Assembly (NCBI GenBank): GCA_022702705.1
Contig: CM040430.1
Span: 69,949,982 to 70,013,981 of the forward strand
Reading direction: 5' to 3'
DNA: 64,000 bases
Source of the DNA: Papilionanthe hookeriana x Papilionanthe teres
Lineage: Eukaryota; Streptophyta; Magnoliopsida; Asparagales; Orchidaceae
In this document: positions 35,688 to 45,141 of the stretch, in pieces
Layout of the letters: each line of letters starts with the position of its first letter
Position numbering within the stretch: position 1 is the stretch's first letter
Position numbers and translations under genes: made by a program
The notes under the pieces: generated by a model
What the model was told of the DNA's origin: nothing
Database searches by the model: none
What the model saw: the letters and a program-made list of their open reading frames with translations, nothing else

Positions 35688-35711
35688 AGTTTTTGGCACC
35701 GTTGCCGGGGA
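35634..35711 (+). promoter_or_regulatory. Tandem tRNA-Asp primer-binding-site copies (element D)
   Basis: TGGCGCCGTTGCCAGGGA at 35634-35651 and TGGCACCGTTGCCGGGGA at 35694-35711, exactly 60 bp apart, joined by ATTGAATTTTTAGTACGCAT. Each has one mismatch to the tRNA-Asp complement. Confidence 0.85.
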
Positions 35712-35740
35712 TTGAATTTTTAGTTAGTTATTTCCAAGAG

Positions 35741-36995
35741 ATGGCTAATTTACATAACAATTTACAAAATCCAATTGAAATTAATGAACAAAATGTTTAC
35801 AAATCATTAAGGGATTATGCTAAACCTACAGTTGATGAACTTCATAAAAATATTCAAATACCTACTGTAGATGCTAATTCTTTTGAGCTTAAACCATCTA
35901 TCATTCAAATGGTTCAAAATAATCAATTTGGAGGAATACCAAATGAGGATCCAAATTTACACCTTGCTAGTTTTTTAGAACTTTTTGCTACATTTAAATA
36001 TAACAATGTTTCTGATGATGCTATTAGACTTAGACTCTTTCCTTTTTCTTTAAGAGATAAAGCAAATATGTGGTTGAACTCATTAGCAACATGTTCTATT
36101 AAAACATGGGCTGAAATGGCACAAAAATTCTTTGCTAAATATTTTCCTACTTCTAAAACTGCTAAATTAAGAAATGATATTACTTCATTTAGTCAATTTG
36201 ATGGGAGACAATTTATGAAACTTGGGAAAGATTTAAAAAACTATTAAGAAAATGTCCTCATCATGCTTTACCTGATTGGTTAATTATTCAAACATTTTAT
36301 AATGGTTTAATTGGATCACTAAAATCAATTATTGATGCTGCTGCTGGAAGTTCTTTAATATCCAAATCATTTGAAGAAGCTTATACTTTAATTGAAGAAA
36401 TGGCTAAAAATAATTTTCAATGGCCTTCTGAAAGGATTAATCCTAAAAGAATGTCAAGTATTCAAGATAACGAAGCCTTTTCTATCTTAGCTTCACAAGT
36501 AGCTACAATATCTAGGAAATTAGATAATTTTGCCATCAACATATCACATAACAACTCATCTAATATTAAAGATTCTCAAATTGTTGAAACTTTACAAGCT
36601 ATTGCTAGTAAAAATAATCCGTATTCAAATTATTATAATCCCGGATGGAAAAATCACCCTAATTTTAACTGGAATAATCAACAACAACAATGGGGTAATA
36701 ATCAATCCCATCCAACTGGAAATTACAATAATCAAGTAAATTCAAATTATAAACCACCTAGATTTAATAATCAACAGAAAAAATTATCAATAGAAGAATT
36801 AATTTTACAAATGAGTAATCAATTAACAAATCAAAATACTGATATTTGTAATATTGAGAATCAAATGGGACAAATCGCTAATTTAATTAATTACAGACCT
36901 CCAGGAACACTTCCTAGTAATGTTGAAATTAATCCAAAAGAAACCGGAAAAGAACATGAACATGTTAAAGTCAGTACAACTTAGAAGTGGAAAGG
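35741..36995 (+). pseudogene. Athila gag (element D), N-terminus deleted and frameshifted
   Basis: The region begins at M-A-N-L-H-N-N, about 30 codons inside the gag of E and C1; the leader and the first codons (MRSSRSEGLLP) are deleted, because primer-site sequence joins almost directly to it. The capsid core is intact (F-S-L-R-D-K-A-N-M-W-L-N-S-L, K-F-F-A-K-Y-F-P-T-S-K-T). A lost G near 36212 (GATGGGAGAC against GACGGGGAGAC in E) shifts the frame. The second half, 36250-36984, covers W-L-I-I-Q-T-F-Y-N-G-L, the Y-N-P-G-W-K-N-H-P-N-F-N-W-N block and the P-S-N-V-E-I-N-P-K-E end. Another small indel lies near 36972. Confidence 0.88.
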
Positions 36996-38091
36996 AATTA
37001 AAAGAAAGAATGCGAATGAAATTGAAAAAGAGATTGAGGTTGAAGAGATTGAAAAACCTAAAAAAACTCCTTCTCCTAATCAAGATCAAACTAATATTTC
37101 TATTAATGTAGAAGTTGAAAAACCACCACCACCTTTTCCTCAAAGATTAAAACAACAGAAGCTTGATCATCAATTTTCTAAGTTCTTTGAAATTTTTAAG
37201 AAACTTACTATAAACATACCTTCTGTTGAAGCTTTGGAACAGATGTCAACTTATGCAAAATTTATGAAGGATTTATTAAATAAGAAATGAAAATTTGAAG
37301 CCTTTGAAATAGCTGCATTAAGTGAAGAATGTAGTGCAATAATTCAAAAGAAATTACCTCAGAAACTTAAAGATCCAGGAAGTTTTACTATACCTTGTGT
37401 TATTGGAGAAAAAATTTGTGGAAATGCTTTATGTGATTCAGGAGCAAGTATTAATCTCATGCCATTTTCTATTTATCGAAGGTTCAATTTAGGAGAGATT
37501 ACTCCCACCACTGTAACTCTTCAGTTAGCTGATAGATCTATCACTTACCTTAAAGGAGTTATAGAGGATGTACTTATTAAAGTAGATAAATTTATCTTCC
37601 CCGTGGATTTCATTGTACTTGATATGGAAGAAGATAAAGAAATATCAATTATTTTAGGGAGACCTTTTCTAGTTACCGGACGAGCTATGATTGATGTGCA
37701 AAAAGGAGAATTAACTATGAGAGTTAATGATCAAGAGATTAAATTCAATGTTCTTAAATCGATGAAGTACCCTAACAAAGAAAAATGCTATCGAATGAAT
37801 ATTTTTGATTTTATAATTGAAAAACACTATCGAGAAAAATGTAAAATCATTCCTGAAGAAGAAATTGAATTTTTAACTAATAAAAACGAAGAACTAAAAG
37901 AAGAAGAATTATTTAAAGAAACTCATTATATTAAAGATAACTGGGAAACTTTAGACATAACTCAAAATGATATACTTTTACCCTCAATTAAAAAAGCCCC
38001 TGAACCGGAATTAAAAATGTTACCTTCACATTTAAAGTATGCATTTCTTAGAAATTCATTAACTTTACTCGTTATTATTTCTTCGAGCTAA
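36996..38091 (+). pseudogene. Athila protease and linker (element D), two lesions
   Basis: The order is a Glu-Lys-rich linker, the K-P-P-P-P-F-P-Q gag-type end (about 37120), L-S-E-E-C-S-A-I-I-Q-K-K-L-P, ALCDSGASINLMP at about 37429-37467, then the long open frame 37459-38091 with I-I-L-G-R-P-F-L-V-T-G-R-A-M-I-D and M-K-Y-P-N-K-E-K-C-Y-R-M. D-S-G-A-S here is the standard retropepsin triad; A, B and E have D-L-G and C2 has D-F-G. A TGA near 37287 replaces the CGA of element E, and a frameshift near 38088 ends the frame just before RT. Confidence 0.88.
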
Positions 38092-39150
38092 GTTTAGATC
38101 AAGAAAAAAAATTAATAGGAGTGTTAAAGAATTATAAAAAAGCTTTTGGTTGGACTATTGCTGATATAAGAGGAATAAGCCCTTCCATTTGTATGCATAG
38201 AATTTTAATGGAAGAAAATTTTAAACCTACGATTGAACCGCAAAGAAGATTAAATCCTATCATGAAAGAGGTTGTTAAAAAATAAATTTTAAAATGGTTA
38301 GATGCTGGAATTATTTATCTTATTTTGGATAGACAATGGGTAAGTCCTATTCATTGTGTTCCGAAGAAAGAAGGAGTAACTGTCACTGTCAATGATAAAA
38401 ATGAACTAATTCCTACAAGACAAGTTACTGGATGGCGAATTTGCATTGATTATCGAAAGTTAAATGACGCCACTAGAAAGGATCATTTTCCTTTACCTTT
38501 CTTGGATCAAATGCTTGACAAATTAGTTGGACACTCATATTTCTGTTTTCTGGATGGATATTCTGGTTATCATCAATTACTTATCGCTTCTGAGGACCAA
38601 GAGAAAACAACATTTACAAGTCCTTATGGAACATTTGCCTTTAGAAGAATGCCTTTTGGTTTATGTAATGCACCTGCAACTTTTCAAAGATGTATGATGT
38701 CAATATTTTGTGATTTCATTGACAAAGGAATTAAAGTATTCATGGACGATTTTTCAGTTTTTGGAACTTCTTTTGAGTCTTTTTTGGAAAATATTTCTAA
38801 AGTTCTGAAAAGATGTGAAGAAACAAATTTAGTTCTTAACTGGGAAAAATGTCAATTTATGGTCACAGAAGGCATTTTACTTGGTCATAAAGTTTCACAA
38901 AAAGGAATGGAAGTTGATCAAGCAAAAGTAAAAATTATTGTTGAACTGCAACCCCCTACTACTGTTACTAATGTGAGAAGTTTTCTGGGTCATGCTGGAT
39001 TTTATAGAAGATATATAAAGGATTTATCTAAAATTGCTAAACCTCTTTGTCATTTATTAGAAAAAGAAGCTAAATTTAAATTTAATGAAGACTGTGTTAA
39101 CGCTTTCAATATTTTAAAAGAAAAATTAATAACTTCACCTATAATTATTG
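38092..39150 (+). pseudogene. Athila reverse transcriptase (element D), catalytic residues present
   Basis: The open frame 38325-39338 (337 codons) covers the RT blocks in order: Q-W-V-S-P-I-H-C-V-P-K-K, G-W-R-I-C-I-D-Y-R-K-L-N-D-A-T-R-K-D-H-F, F-L-D-G-Y-S-G-Y-H-Q, T-F-T-S-P-Y-G-T-F-A-F-R-R-M-P-F-G-L-C-N-A-P-A-T-F-Q-R, and the catalytic F-M-D-D-F-S-V-F-G. The first part (38100-38320) contains a TAA near 38283 where element E has GAA. Apart from that stop and the frameshift before it, the domain looks complete, and it is the best-kept RT in the window. Confidence 0.9.
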
Positions 39151-39666
39151 CACCTAATTGGAATAAACCTTTTGAAATAATGTTCGATGCAAGTGATTTT
39201 GCAATTGGAGCTGTATTGGGACAAAAATATGAGAAAATTTTCAAAGTTATATATTATGCTAGTAAAACTCTTACTGAAACTCAAAGAAATTACACTACTA
39301 TCGAGAAAGAGCTTTTAGCTATAAGTATATGCCTTTGATAAATTTAGACCTTATCTTCTTGGTACCAAATGCATAGTTCATACTGATCATTCCGCTATTA
39401 AATATTTAATATTAAAAAAAGTTGCTAAACCTAAACTGATAAGATGGGTTTTACTTCTACAAGAATTTGATTTTCAAATAGTAGATAGAAAAGGAACGGA
39501 CAACCAAATTGCTAATCATTTATCTAGAATTAAGAATGATGTTATTACTGAAGAAAATATAAATGAGAAATTTCCCGATGAACATTTTTATGTTATTCAA
39601 GGATGCCAAACACCTTAGTATGCAGATATAGTTAACTATTTAGTTAGCAATATTTTACCTTATGGG
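39151..39666 (+). pseudogene. Athila RNase H (element D), frameshifted
   Basis: M-F-D-A-S-D-F-A-I-G-A-V-L-G-Q and Y-Y-A-S-K-T-L-T-E-T-Q-R-N-Y-T-T-I-E-K-E-L-L-A are the first two catalytic blocks (Asp and Glu). An inserted base near 39325 shifts the frame. The later blocks, F-R-P-Y-L-L-G-T-K-C-I-V-H-T-D-H-S-A-I and the D-N-Q-I-A-N-H-L-S-R-I block, continue in the new frame, with a TAG near 39618. Confidence 0.88.
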
Positions 39667-40901
39667 TTGGATAACAAATTTATTAAGAAATTTAAAAATG
39701 ATGCTAAATCTTATATTTGGGAAGATCCTCATTTATTTAAATTAGGAAGAGATTACGTAATTGGTAGATGCGTACCTTATGAAGAAACTTATGCTATTAT
39801 TCAAAAATGTCATGATTCTGAATTTAGAGGACACTTTGGAGTAGATAAAACTGCATTTAAAATTTTAAATTCGGGATTTTATTGGCCTACCTTATTTAAA
39901 GATGTGAGACATTATATGAAAACATGTGATCGATGTCAAAGGATGGGAAATATATCCAAGAAATATGAAATGCCTTTAAACTATATATTGGAAGTTGAAA
40001 TTTTTTATATATGGGGTTTAGACTTTATGGGACCATTTATACCATCATCTGGAAAGATTTATATTTTATTACCGGTTGATTACGTTTCAAAGTGGATTAA
40101 GTCGTAGCTTTACTTAGTCGTGATTCCAAAAGTGTTTCAAAATTTTTAAAGAAGATGATTTTTTCAAGATTTGGAATGCCTAAGGTAATTATCACAGTTG
40201 GTGGAAGTCATTTTAGAAATATAAGAATTCAATCATTATTGGAAAATTTTGGAATCAAACACAGAATTGCAACTGCATATTACCCACAAACAAGTGGAAT
40301 GACTGAAATATCAAACAGAGAAATTAAAAGAATTTTAGAGAAGATTGTTAATCCTAAAAGAACTGATTGGGTTGATAGACTTGATTCTGCATTATGGGCT
40401 TATAAAACAGCTTATAAGACACCAATTGGAATGTCACCTTACCGGTTAGTTTATGGTAAACATTGTCACTTACCTGTTGAACTTGAACATAAAGCTTATT
40501 GGGTGATAAAGGAGTTTAATTTTGATTTGAATACTGCAGGAGAAAAACAATTATTGCTATTAAATGAGATGGATGAAATAAGAAATGAATCATATGAAAA
40601 TGCAAGGATTAATAAAGAGAAAATGAAAATATTACATGATAAAAAGATTTCAGGAAAAATATTTGAGCCTGGACAAGAAGTATTATTATTTAATACTCTT
40701 TTAAGACTTTTTCCTGGAAAATTAAGATCAAAATGGATAGGACCGTATATAATTAAAAAAGTTTGCCATTATGGAGCTGTGGATATTAAAGATCCCAAAA
40801 CGGGAAAAATTTTTAACGTTAATGGATTAAGACTGAAGCCGTATTTGGGAGATATTAAAAAGATTTATAAAGAGGCTTATGAGTTGAGTCTACCTGATTA
40901 A
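39667..40901 (+). pseudogene. Athila integrase (element D), catalytic Asp to Val
   Basis: The piece 39667-40107 holds the HHCC zinc domain (H-D-S-E-F-R-G-H-F-G-V-D-K-T, then C-D-R-C-Q) and the first core Asp in G-L-D-F-M-G-P-F. A frameshift near 40105 separates it from 40155-40901. There the second core Asp, normally in I-I-T-D-x-G-S-H-F, is Val (codon GTT at 40197-40199; element E has GAT). The Glu-bearing helix region, W-A-Y-K-T-A-Y-K-T-P-I-G-M-S-P-Y-R-L-V-Y-G-K and the C-terminal G-L-R-L-K-P-Y-L-G-D-I follow. There is no chromodomain, as expected for Athila. Confidence 0.9.
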
Positions 40902-40913
40902 AAACTTAATTAG

Positions 40914-40966
40914 GTCGGGCTGACGACGTTAAACCAAGCGCTTTGTGGGAGGCAACCCATAGTTAT
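40914..40966 (+). promoter_or_regulatory. Conserved motif after pol (element D)
   Basis: TAGGTCGGGCTGACGACGTT is followed by AAACCAAGCGCTTTGTGGGA and GGCAACCCATAG. It lies 13 bases after the pol stop. The same block occurs in E (59012-59063) and, on the minus strand, in B (5330-5283), although the surroundings differ. TGGG-AGGCAA-CCCA can form a small hairpin. Its role is unknown. Confidence 0.7.
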
Positions 40967-41283
40967 TCGTTGTTTTGTGTGTTTTTACATTTTTAATGTA
41001 AGGTTATGCCTCGGTCTTGTTTAATTTTATATTACTTTAGAAAATTTGATGCTAACAAGTCTTTATCGACTTAAGCTGAAAATTATCTCGAAATATATAA
41101 AGCTTAGACATTGGATCACTATATTTCATATATGAGTAAAAAGGAGATCAAGTTAACCTTCATTATGATTGCGTATAATTTGTGTTACTGAGTCTATATT
41201 GACCTTACCATTATAAATTACCTATTTTGGAGAACGAAACTTTGAAATTTGACGTTAGGCGAAACGGAGTCGAACATGGTTTC

Positions 41284-41378
41284 GGCGCCTAGGCGCCAGA
41301 TTTGGCGCCTAAGCGCCAGAGTAAATTATGTGTCGATGGGTCCGACGCCTAGGCGCCAGATTTGGCGCCTAAGTGCCA
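41284..41378 (+). repeat. Palindrome cluster, element D post-pol region
   Basis: Four copies in two pairs: 41284-41297 (perfect), 41304-41317, 41344-41357 and 41364-41377, each a variant of GGCGCCTAGGCGCC. Within each pair the copies lie 20 bp apart. Confidence 0.9.
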
Positions 41379-41522
41379 CAGCTACTGGATCATGTCAAAA
41401 CCGAAAATCTTCAGTTTTTCACATGATTTTCTCTTATAAATTACCCTATCTTCGTCCCTAATCCCTATACAATCATTATCATACACTCCATTCTAGAGAG
41501 ATTATAGAGGATTTTTGAAGAA

Positions 41523-41864
41523 ATGGAGAGGAGAAATCTTGGAAAAGAGGCTAGAGACAAGATCTCAAAGGATCCTCAACCCTACTTCAATGGTTTCATC
41601 GTTGTGAGTTTGGAGAAAATTTCTAGTCATCTAAATAAGTTTGAAGCAGAATTTAAAAGCATTGGAGATTGCCTTCATGAGATGTTTCATCAAATTGAAC
41701 ATCTAGAATGACAGGTGTAACTTCAATTTGATCATCTAGCGGCTTATCAAGATGCTCAAGTGGAGATGTATGCGAAGAAAAATTGGATCGACGAGAAAAC
41801 AGCTACAAATTTTCTGAGGGCGTTAGCATTCTTTCCAAGTGGGTTGAATAGTTTTCATTGCTAA
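41523..41864 (+). pseudogene. Small accessory ORF between pol and env-position ORF (element D)
   Basis: In one frame from the ATG at 41523 to the TAA at 41862 there are 113 codons interrupted by two stops (41709 TGA, 41718 TAA). It starts MERRNLGKEARDKISKDPQP, then has a heptad-like segment (L-E-K-I-S-S-H-L-N-K-F-E-A-E-F-K-S-I) that could form a coiled coil, and ends with M-Y-A-K-K-N-W-I-D-E-K-T. Element E has the counterpart at about 59600-59967, where Trp stands in place of the first stop. Differences between the two copies fall mostly at third codon positions. I do not recognise a family. Confidence 0.5.
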
Positions 41865-42218
41865 GATAATGGGAATTAGATAGTGATGTGGTGGGATTGT
41901 GATTTATCTAGTGTGTCGTTGTATCGATTTAGTGAATCGATTGTGTTTGTTTGTGTGTTTTCTTTCATGTTCAATGTGTGTTGTATTTGCTTTGAAATTT
42001 GTGTTGTTTGATCGTTGTTAGAACTTGAATCATGTTATGATACTTATCTGAATTGTATTGATCCTGAAATTAAAAATAAGGAATGGAATTAGAAGAGTTT
42101 TATTTAAACTTTTGTTTAAATGGTGGATTTAATTTTTAATTTTTAAAATTTTTGGAAAATATTTTGGAAAATGGAAACTGAAGCAATACTCTTACATGAG
42201 TAATTAGAAGTTTAAATT

Positions 42219-42257
42219 ATGGCGCTAGGCGCCAAAATTCGGCGCCTAGGCGCCGAT
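42219..42257 (+). repeat. Palindrome pair upstream of env-position ORF (element D)
   Basis: GGCGCTAGGCGCC (one base short) followed by a perfect GGCGCCTAGGCGCC. Element E has the counterpart at about 60361-60392. Confidence 0.85.
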
Positions 42258-42622
42258 TCGACCTGCTTACCCGAAAATCACCATTTAAACCCCCATTAGC
42301 CATTTTTGACGCCTAAGCTTCATCTCCTTCCTCTTTTTCCCGAAAACCCACCTTATAAATCCATTTTGAGGTCAAAACATCAAGATTTTGAGCCCGAAAT
42401 CACTTGATTTCTTCATCTCAAGGTCAGATCTACACTCTAATCCATTTATTTTTTATTTTCACCATAGTTTTTCCTATTTTTGGCTAAAAACCAAAATTTT
42501 GAGAAAAATTTTGATTTTTAATGTTTCTCCATGAAATTTTAAACTCATTTTAAGTTTATTAAGCTTAAAAAGAGTTTAAATCTTTGATTCCTTAATTTAT
42601 TTGTGTTTTCTTTCACGTTTAG

Positions 42623-43784
42623 ATGGCACCAAAATCTAAGCGAGGAAAGGCACGAGAAAATTTTGACAGTAGCAAGTTCGCGACTACGGCAGCTCATTTT
42701 CGATATCACGAATTTGCGACGTCCAGAAAATTTATCTCAGAGCGAAGCTTTTACAATCCCGGTGAAATGATCGAGAACACGTTCGTTGTGCACAACTGGC
42801 AAAGATTCTGTTATTTCACCGCTGTTGCTGTTATTCCAGTCGTGCGTGAATTTTATACTAACTTTTTGGATGCGGAAGACTACAAAGTCTTCGTTAGAGG
42901 TGTTGGAGTAGGATTTACTCCGGAAAGGATCAATGTTTTGTATGGACTGCCACCTACCGTCGAGTGCCACTATTCTGGATTATCTCCATCTGAGGGAGAT
43001 CTTGAGATGATTATTGCTTATTTGATTGACGGCACTGGAGCTTGAAAGATCTGGAACGATAAACGGGTAAATTTCAAATCTTCTAAGTTAAATGGTATTT
43101 CAAAGGCATGGCATTACTTTATTTCTGCAAGACTTATACCTTCCAACCACTTGAGCGAAGTGAGTAGAGATCGAGCTATCTTAAACTACTACATTCAGGA
43201 GAGGAAGCCGATAGATGTCGGCAGTATTATTTTATGATTCTATGGAGTCTACTGCTTGATCCAGTACTTCTGTAGGACTAGAATTCCCATCTCTGATTTA
43301 TACTTTATGTGTGAACAATGGAGTCACTGCTAATATTTCTGAGGAGAAGCTGAAGTCTACCAAGCCAATTGGGCAGGAGAGTGTTAGTATCTATGGTCGT
43401 CTTCGTGGGAAGAGATCTACAGCCCCTTCTACTTATGCACCTACTCCAAGTAGAGCTTCCACTTCCAGACCTTCTACTTCTACTGCTGAGCCACCGTCTA
43501 GTTTTTTAGAATCGATGCATGATCAATTTCTGGAGCAGCAGAATGAGTTATTTCTAACTCACTACAGAGTTGATACTATGGATAAGAAAATCGATCACCT
43601 ATCCGATTACACCCGCAGGAAGAGTGAGTATGATGCCGAGTATTCGCAGTCTTTAGTTAGATTCTTGAAGGGTGAGCATGGTATTCAGTTTCCCACCTGT
43701 CCTAGATTTTCACCATATGTTGATCCTAAGGATGTGGAGTTTTCTTTGGTTGATGATGATGACGAGGCTACAGACAGTGATTAG
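42623..43784 (+). pseudogene. Athila env-position ORF (element D), one stop and one frameshift
   Basis: It starts MAPKSKRGKARENFDSSKFA and continues through F-I-S-E-R-S-F-Y-N-P-G and F-T-P-E-R-I-N-V-L-Y-G-L-P-P, features of the domain often annotated as putative plant transposon protein, found in the third ORF of Athila elements. A TGA at about 43043 replaces a Trp present in E, and a base gained near 43235 shifts the frame. The last piece, 43311-43784, has a Ser/Thr/Pro-rich stretch (A-P-S-T-Y-A-P-T-P-S-R-A-S-T-S), a helical segment (S-M-H-D-Q-F-L-E-Q-Q-N-E-L-F) and an acidic end. I see no signal peptide and no clear membrane segment, so an envelope function is not supported by this copy. 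Confidence 0.75.
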
Positions 43785-45141
43785 TATCCTGATTTACCTC
43801 TGAGATGTGCTGAGTCTGTTGTTAGTTTAGTTTTTGTTTGCTAGTACTGATTGTTGTTTGATGTTTGCTAGTTTAGATTTGTTTATGAAACTTTGTATGA
43901 ATTGTTTGATGTTGAGACTGTTTTAGATATTTAGTTGCAGACTGAAATTTGAATGAATTTGTGTTTATTTTTGTTTCAGCCTACTGCTTAGTATTCTAGA
44001 ATAGTTAGTAATGTTATTCTATTTCTGTTAGTAATATAGTTATTTAATTCAACTACTGCTATATAAATTTTTTTTAAAAAAAAATTTTTTTTTAGCCTGC
44101 TTACTTTTATATGCTTCATTATTTCTGTAATATTCATAAAAAGCATATGTAGAAGTAAATTATATTTCTTTCTAGAATTTTTTTTACATGCTTATAAAAT
44201 TCCTTTTTAAATTATACATTTCTTTCTCTCATACTTTATTTTTTTATGATATCCCAAAACTTAAGTTTGGGGGAAGGAAAAATACATGCAAATTTAAATT
44301 TTATTTGTCCTTAATAAACTAATATTTTCAAAAAAAAATCTTAACATAAATTAAGGAATGAAGAATCTATTTAAGATCACTTAAATTTTTGAAATTATAA
44401 ATAATTTAGTGGACCTAACCAAAATTTTAGTAACTTTGATTTATTTTAAGAATAGAATTATTTAACTTAAAGAAGAATAAGATTAAGAAATTTTTCTATT
44501 CATAATAGAAATAATTGAATTTTAGAAGTATTAAGAAATAAAAAATTATAACTTGAAAAAAGAAAAGATTGAATGTCTTTTTGAAATTCTATTCATGTTA
44601 TAATAATTAAGTGAAAATGTAAAAGTTTGAAAATATAAGTTAAGGATAGTGAAGTTCAAAATCATTAACAGGCTATCCAGATACAGTAATCCTCACTGTG
44701 AAAAAAAAAGGAGAAGAAAAGAAAAAAGAGAGAAGCTTGAGGATATGCCTAATCAAAAATTGGCTTCACTTGAATTATCTTATATGAAGAAAACTAGTTA
44801 CATACTTTACTTAATTTTTATACATGAATCTTTATTTAGGAAAGACTTTTCATGAAAATCTTTTTCTTGTAAAGAATCTATGTGATCTTAATATAATAAA
44901 CATCTATTATTTTCAAAATGAATGAAAAATTTTTGAAGTCTTATGATTTGGTAGTTGAATATTCTTTAAATTCTTAAAATTAAACTTAGTTAGTGAAATT
45001 TGGTTAATAATTTACTAAAGCCTTTATAAGATCAAAAATTACAAGGAGTCTTAAATATTTATCTTTTATTCCAAATGTTATACATTTTATATAATAAAAA
45101 GGGTTACTTGAGGACAAGTAACATTTAAGTTTGGGGGATTT
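43785..45141 (+). other. 3' untranslated region of element D with two polypurine tracts
   Basis: There is no coding sequence. AAGTTTGGGGGAAGGAAAAA at 44263-44282 and AAGTTTGGGGGATT at 45127-45140 are both polypurine-tract-like. The second directly abuts the LTR and is the functional candidate. GGGTTACTTGAGGACAAGTA precedes it, as in element E. Confidence 0.75.

Noticed and set aside
42623..43784. Calling the third ORF of element D a true envelope gene
   Set aside because: It lies in the env position, but I see no signal peptide, no convincing membrane segment and no cleavage motif; only the positional name is used.
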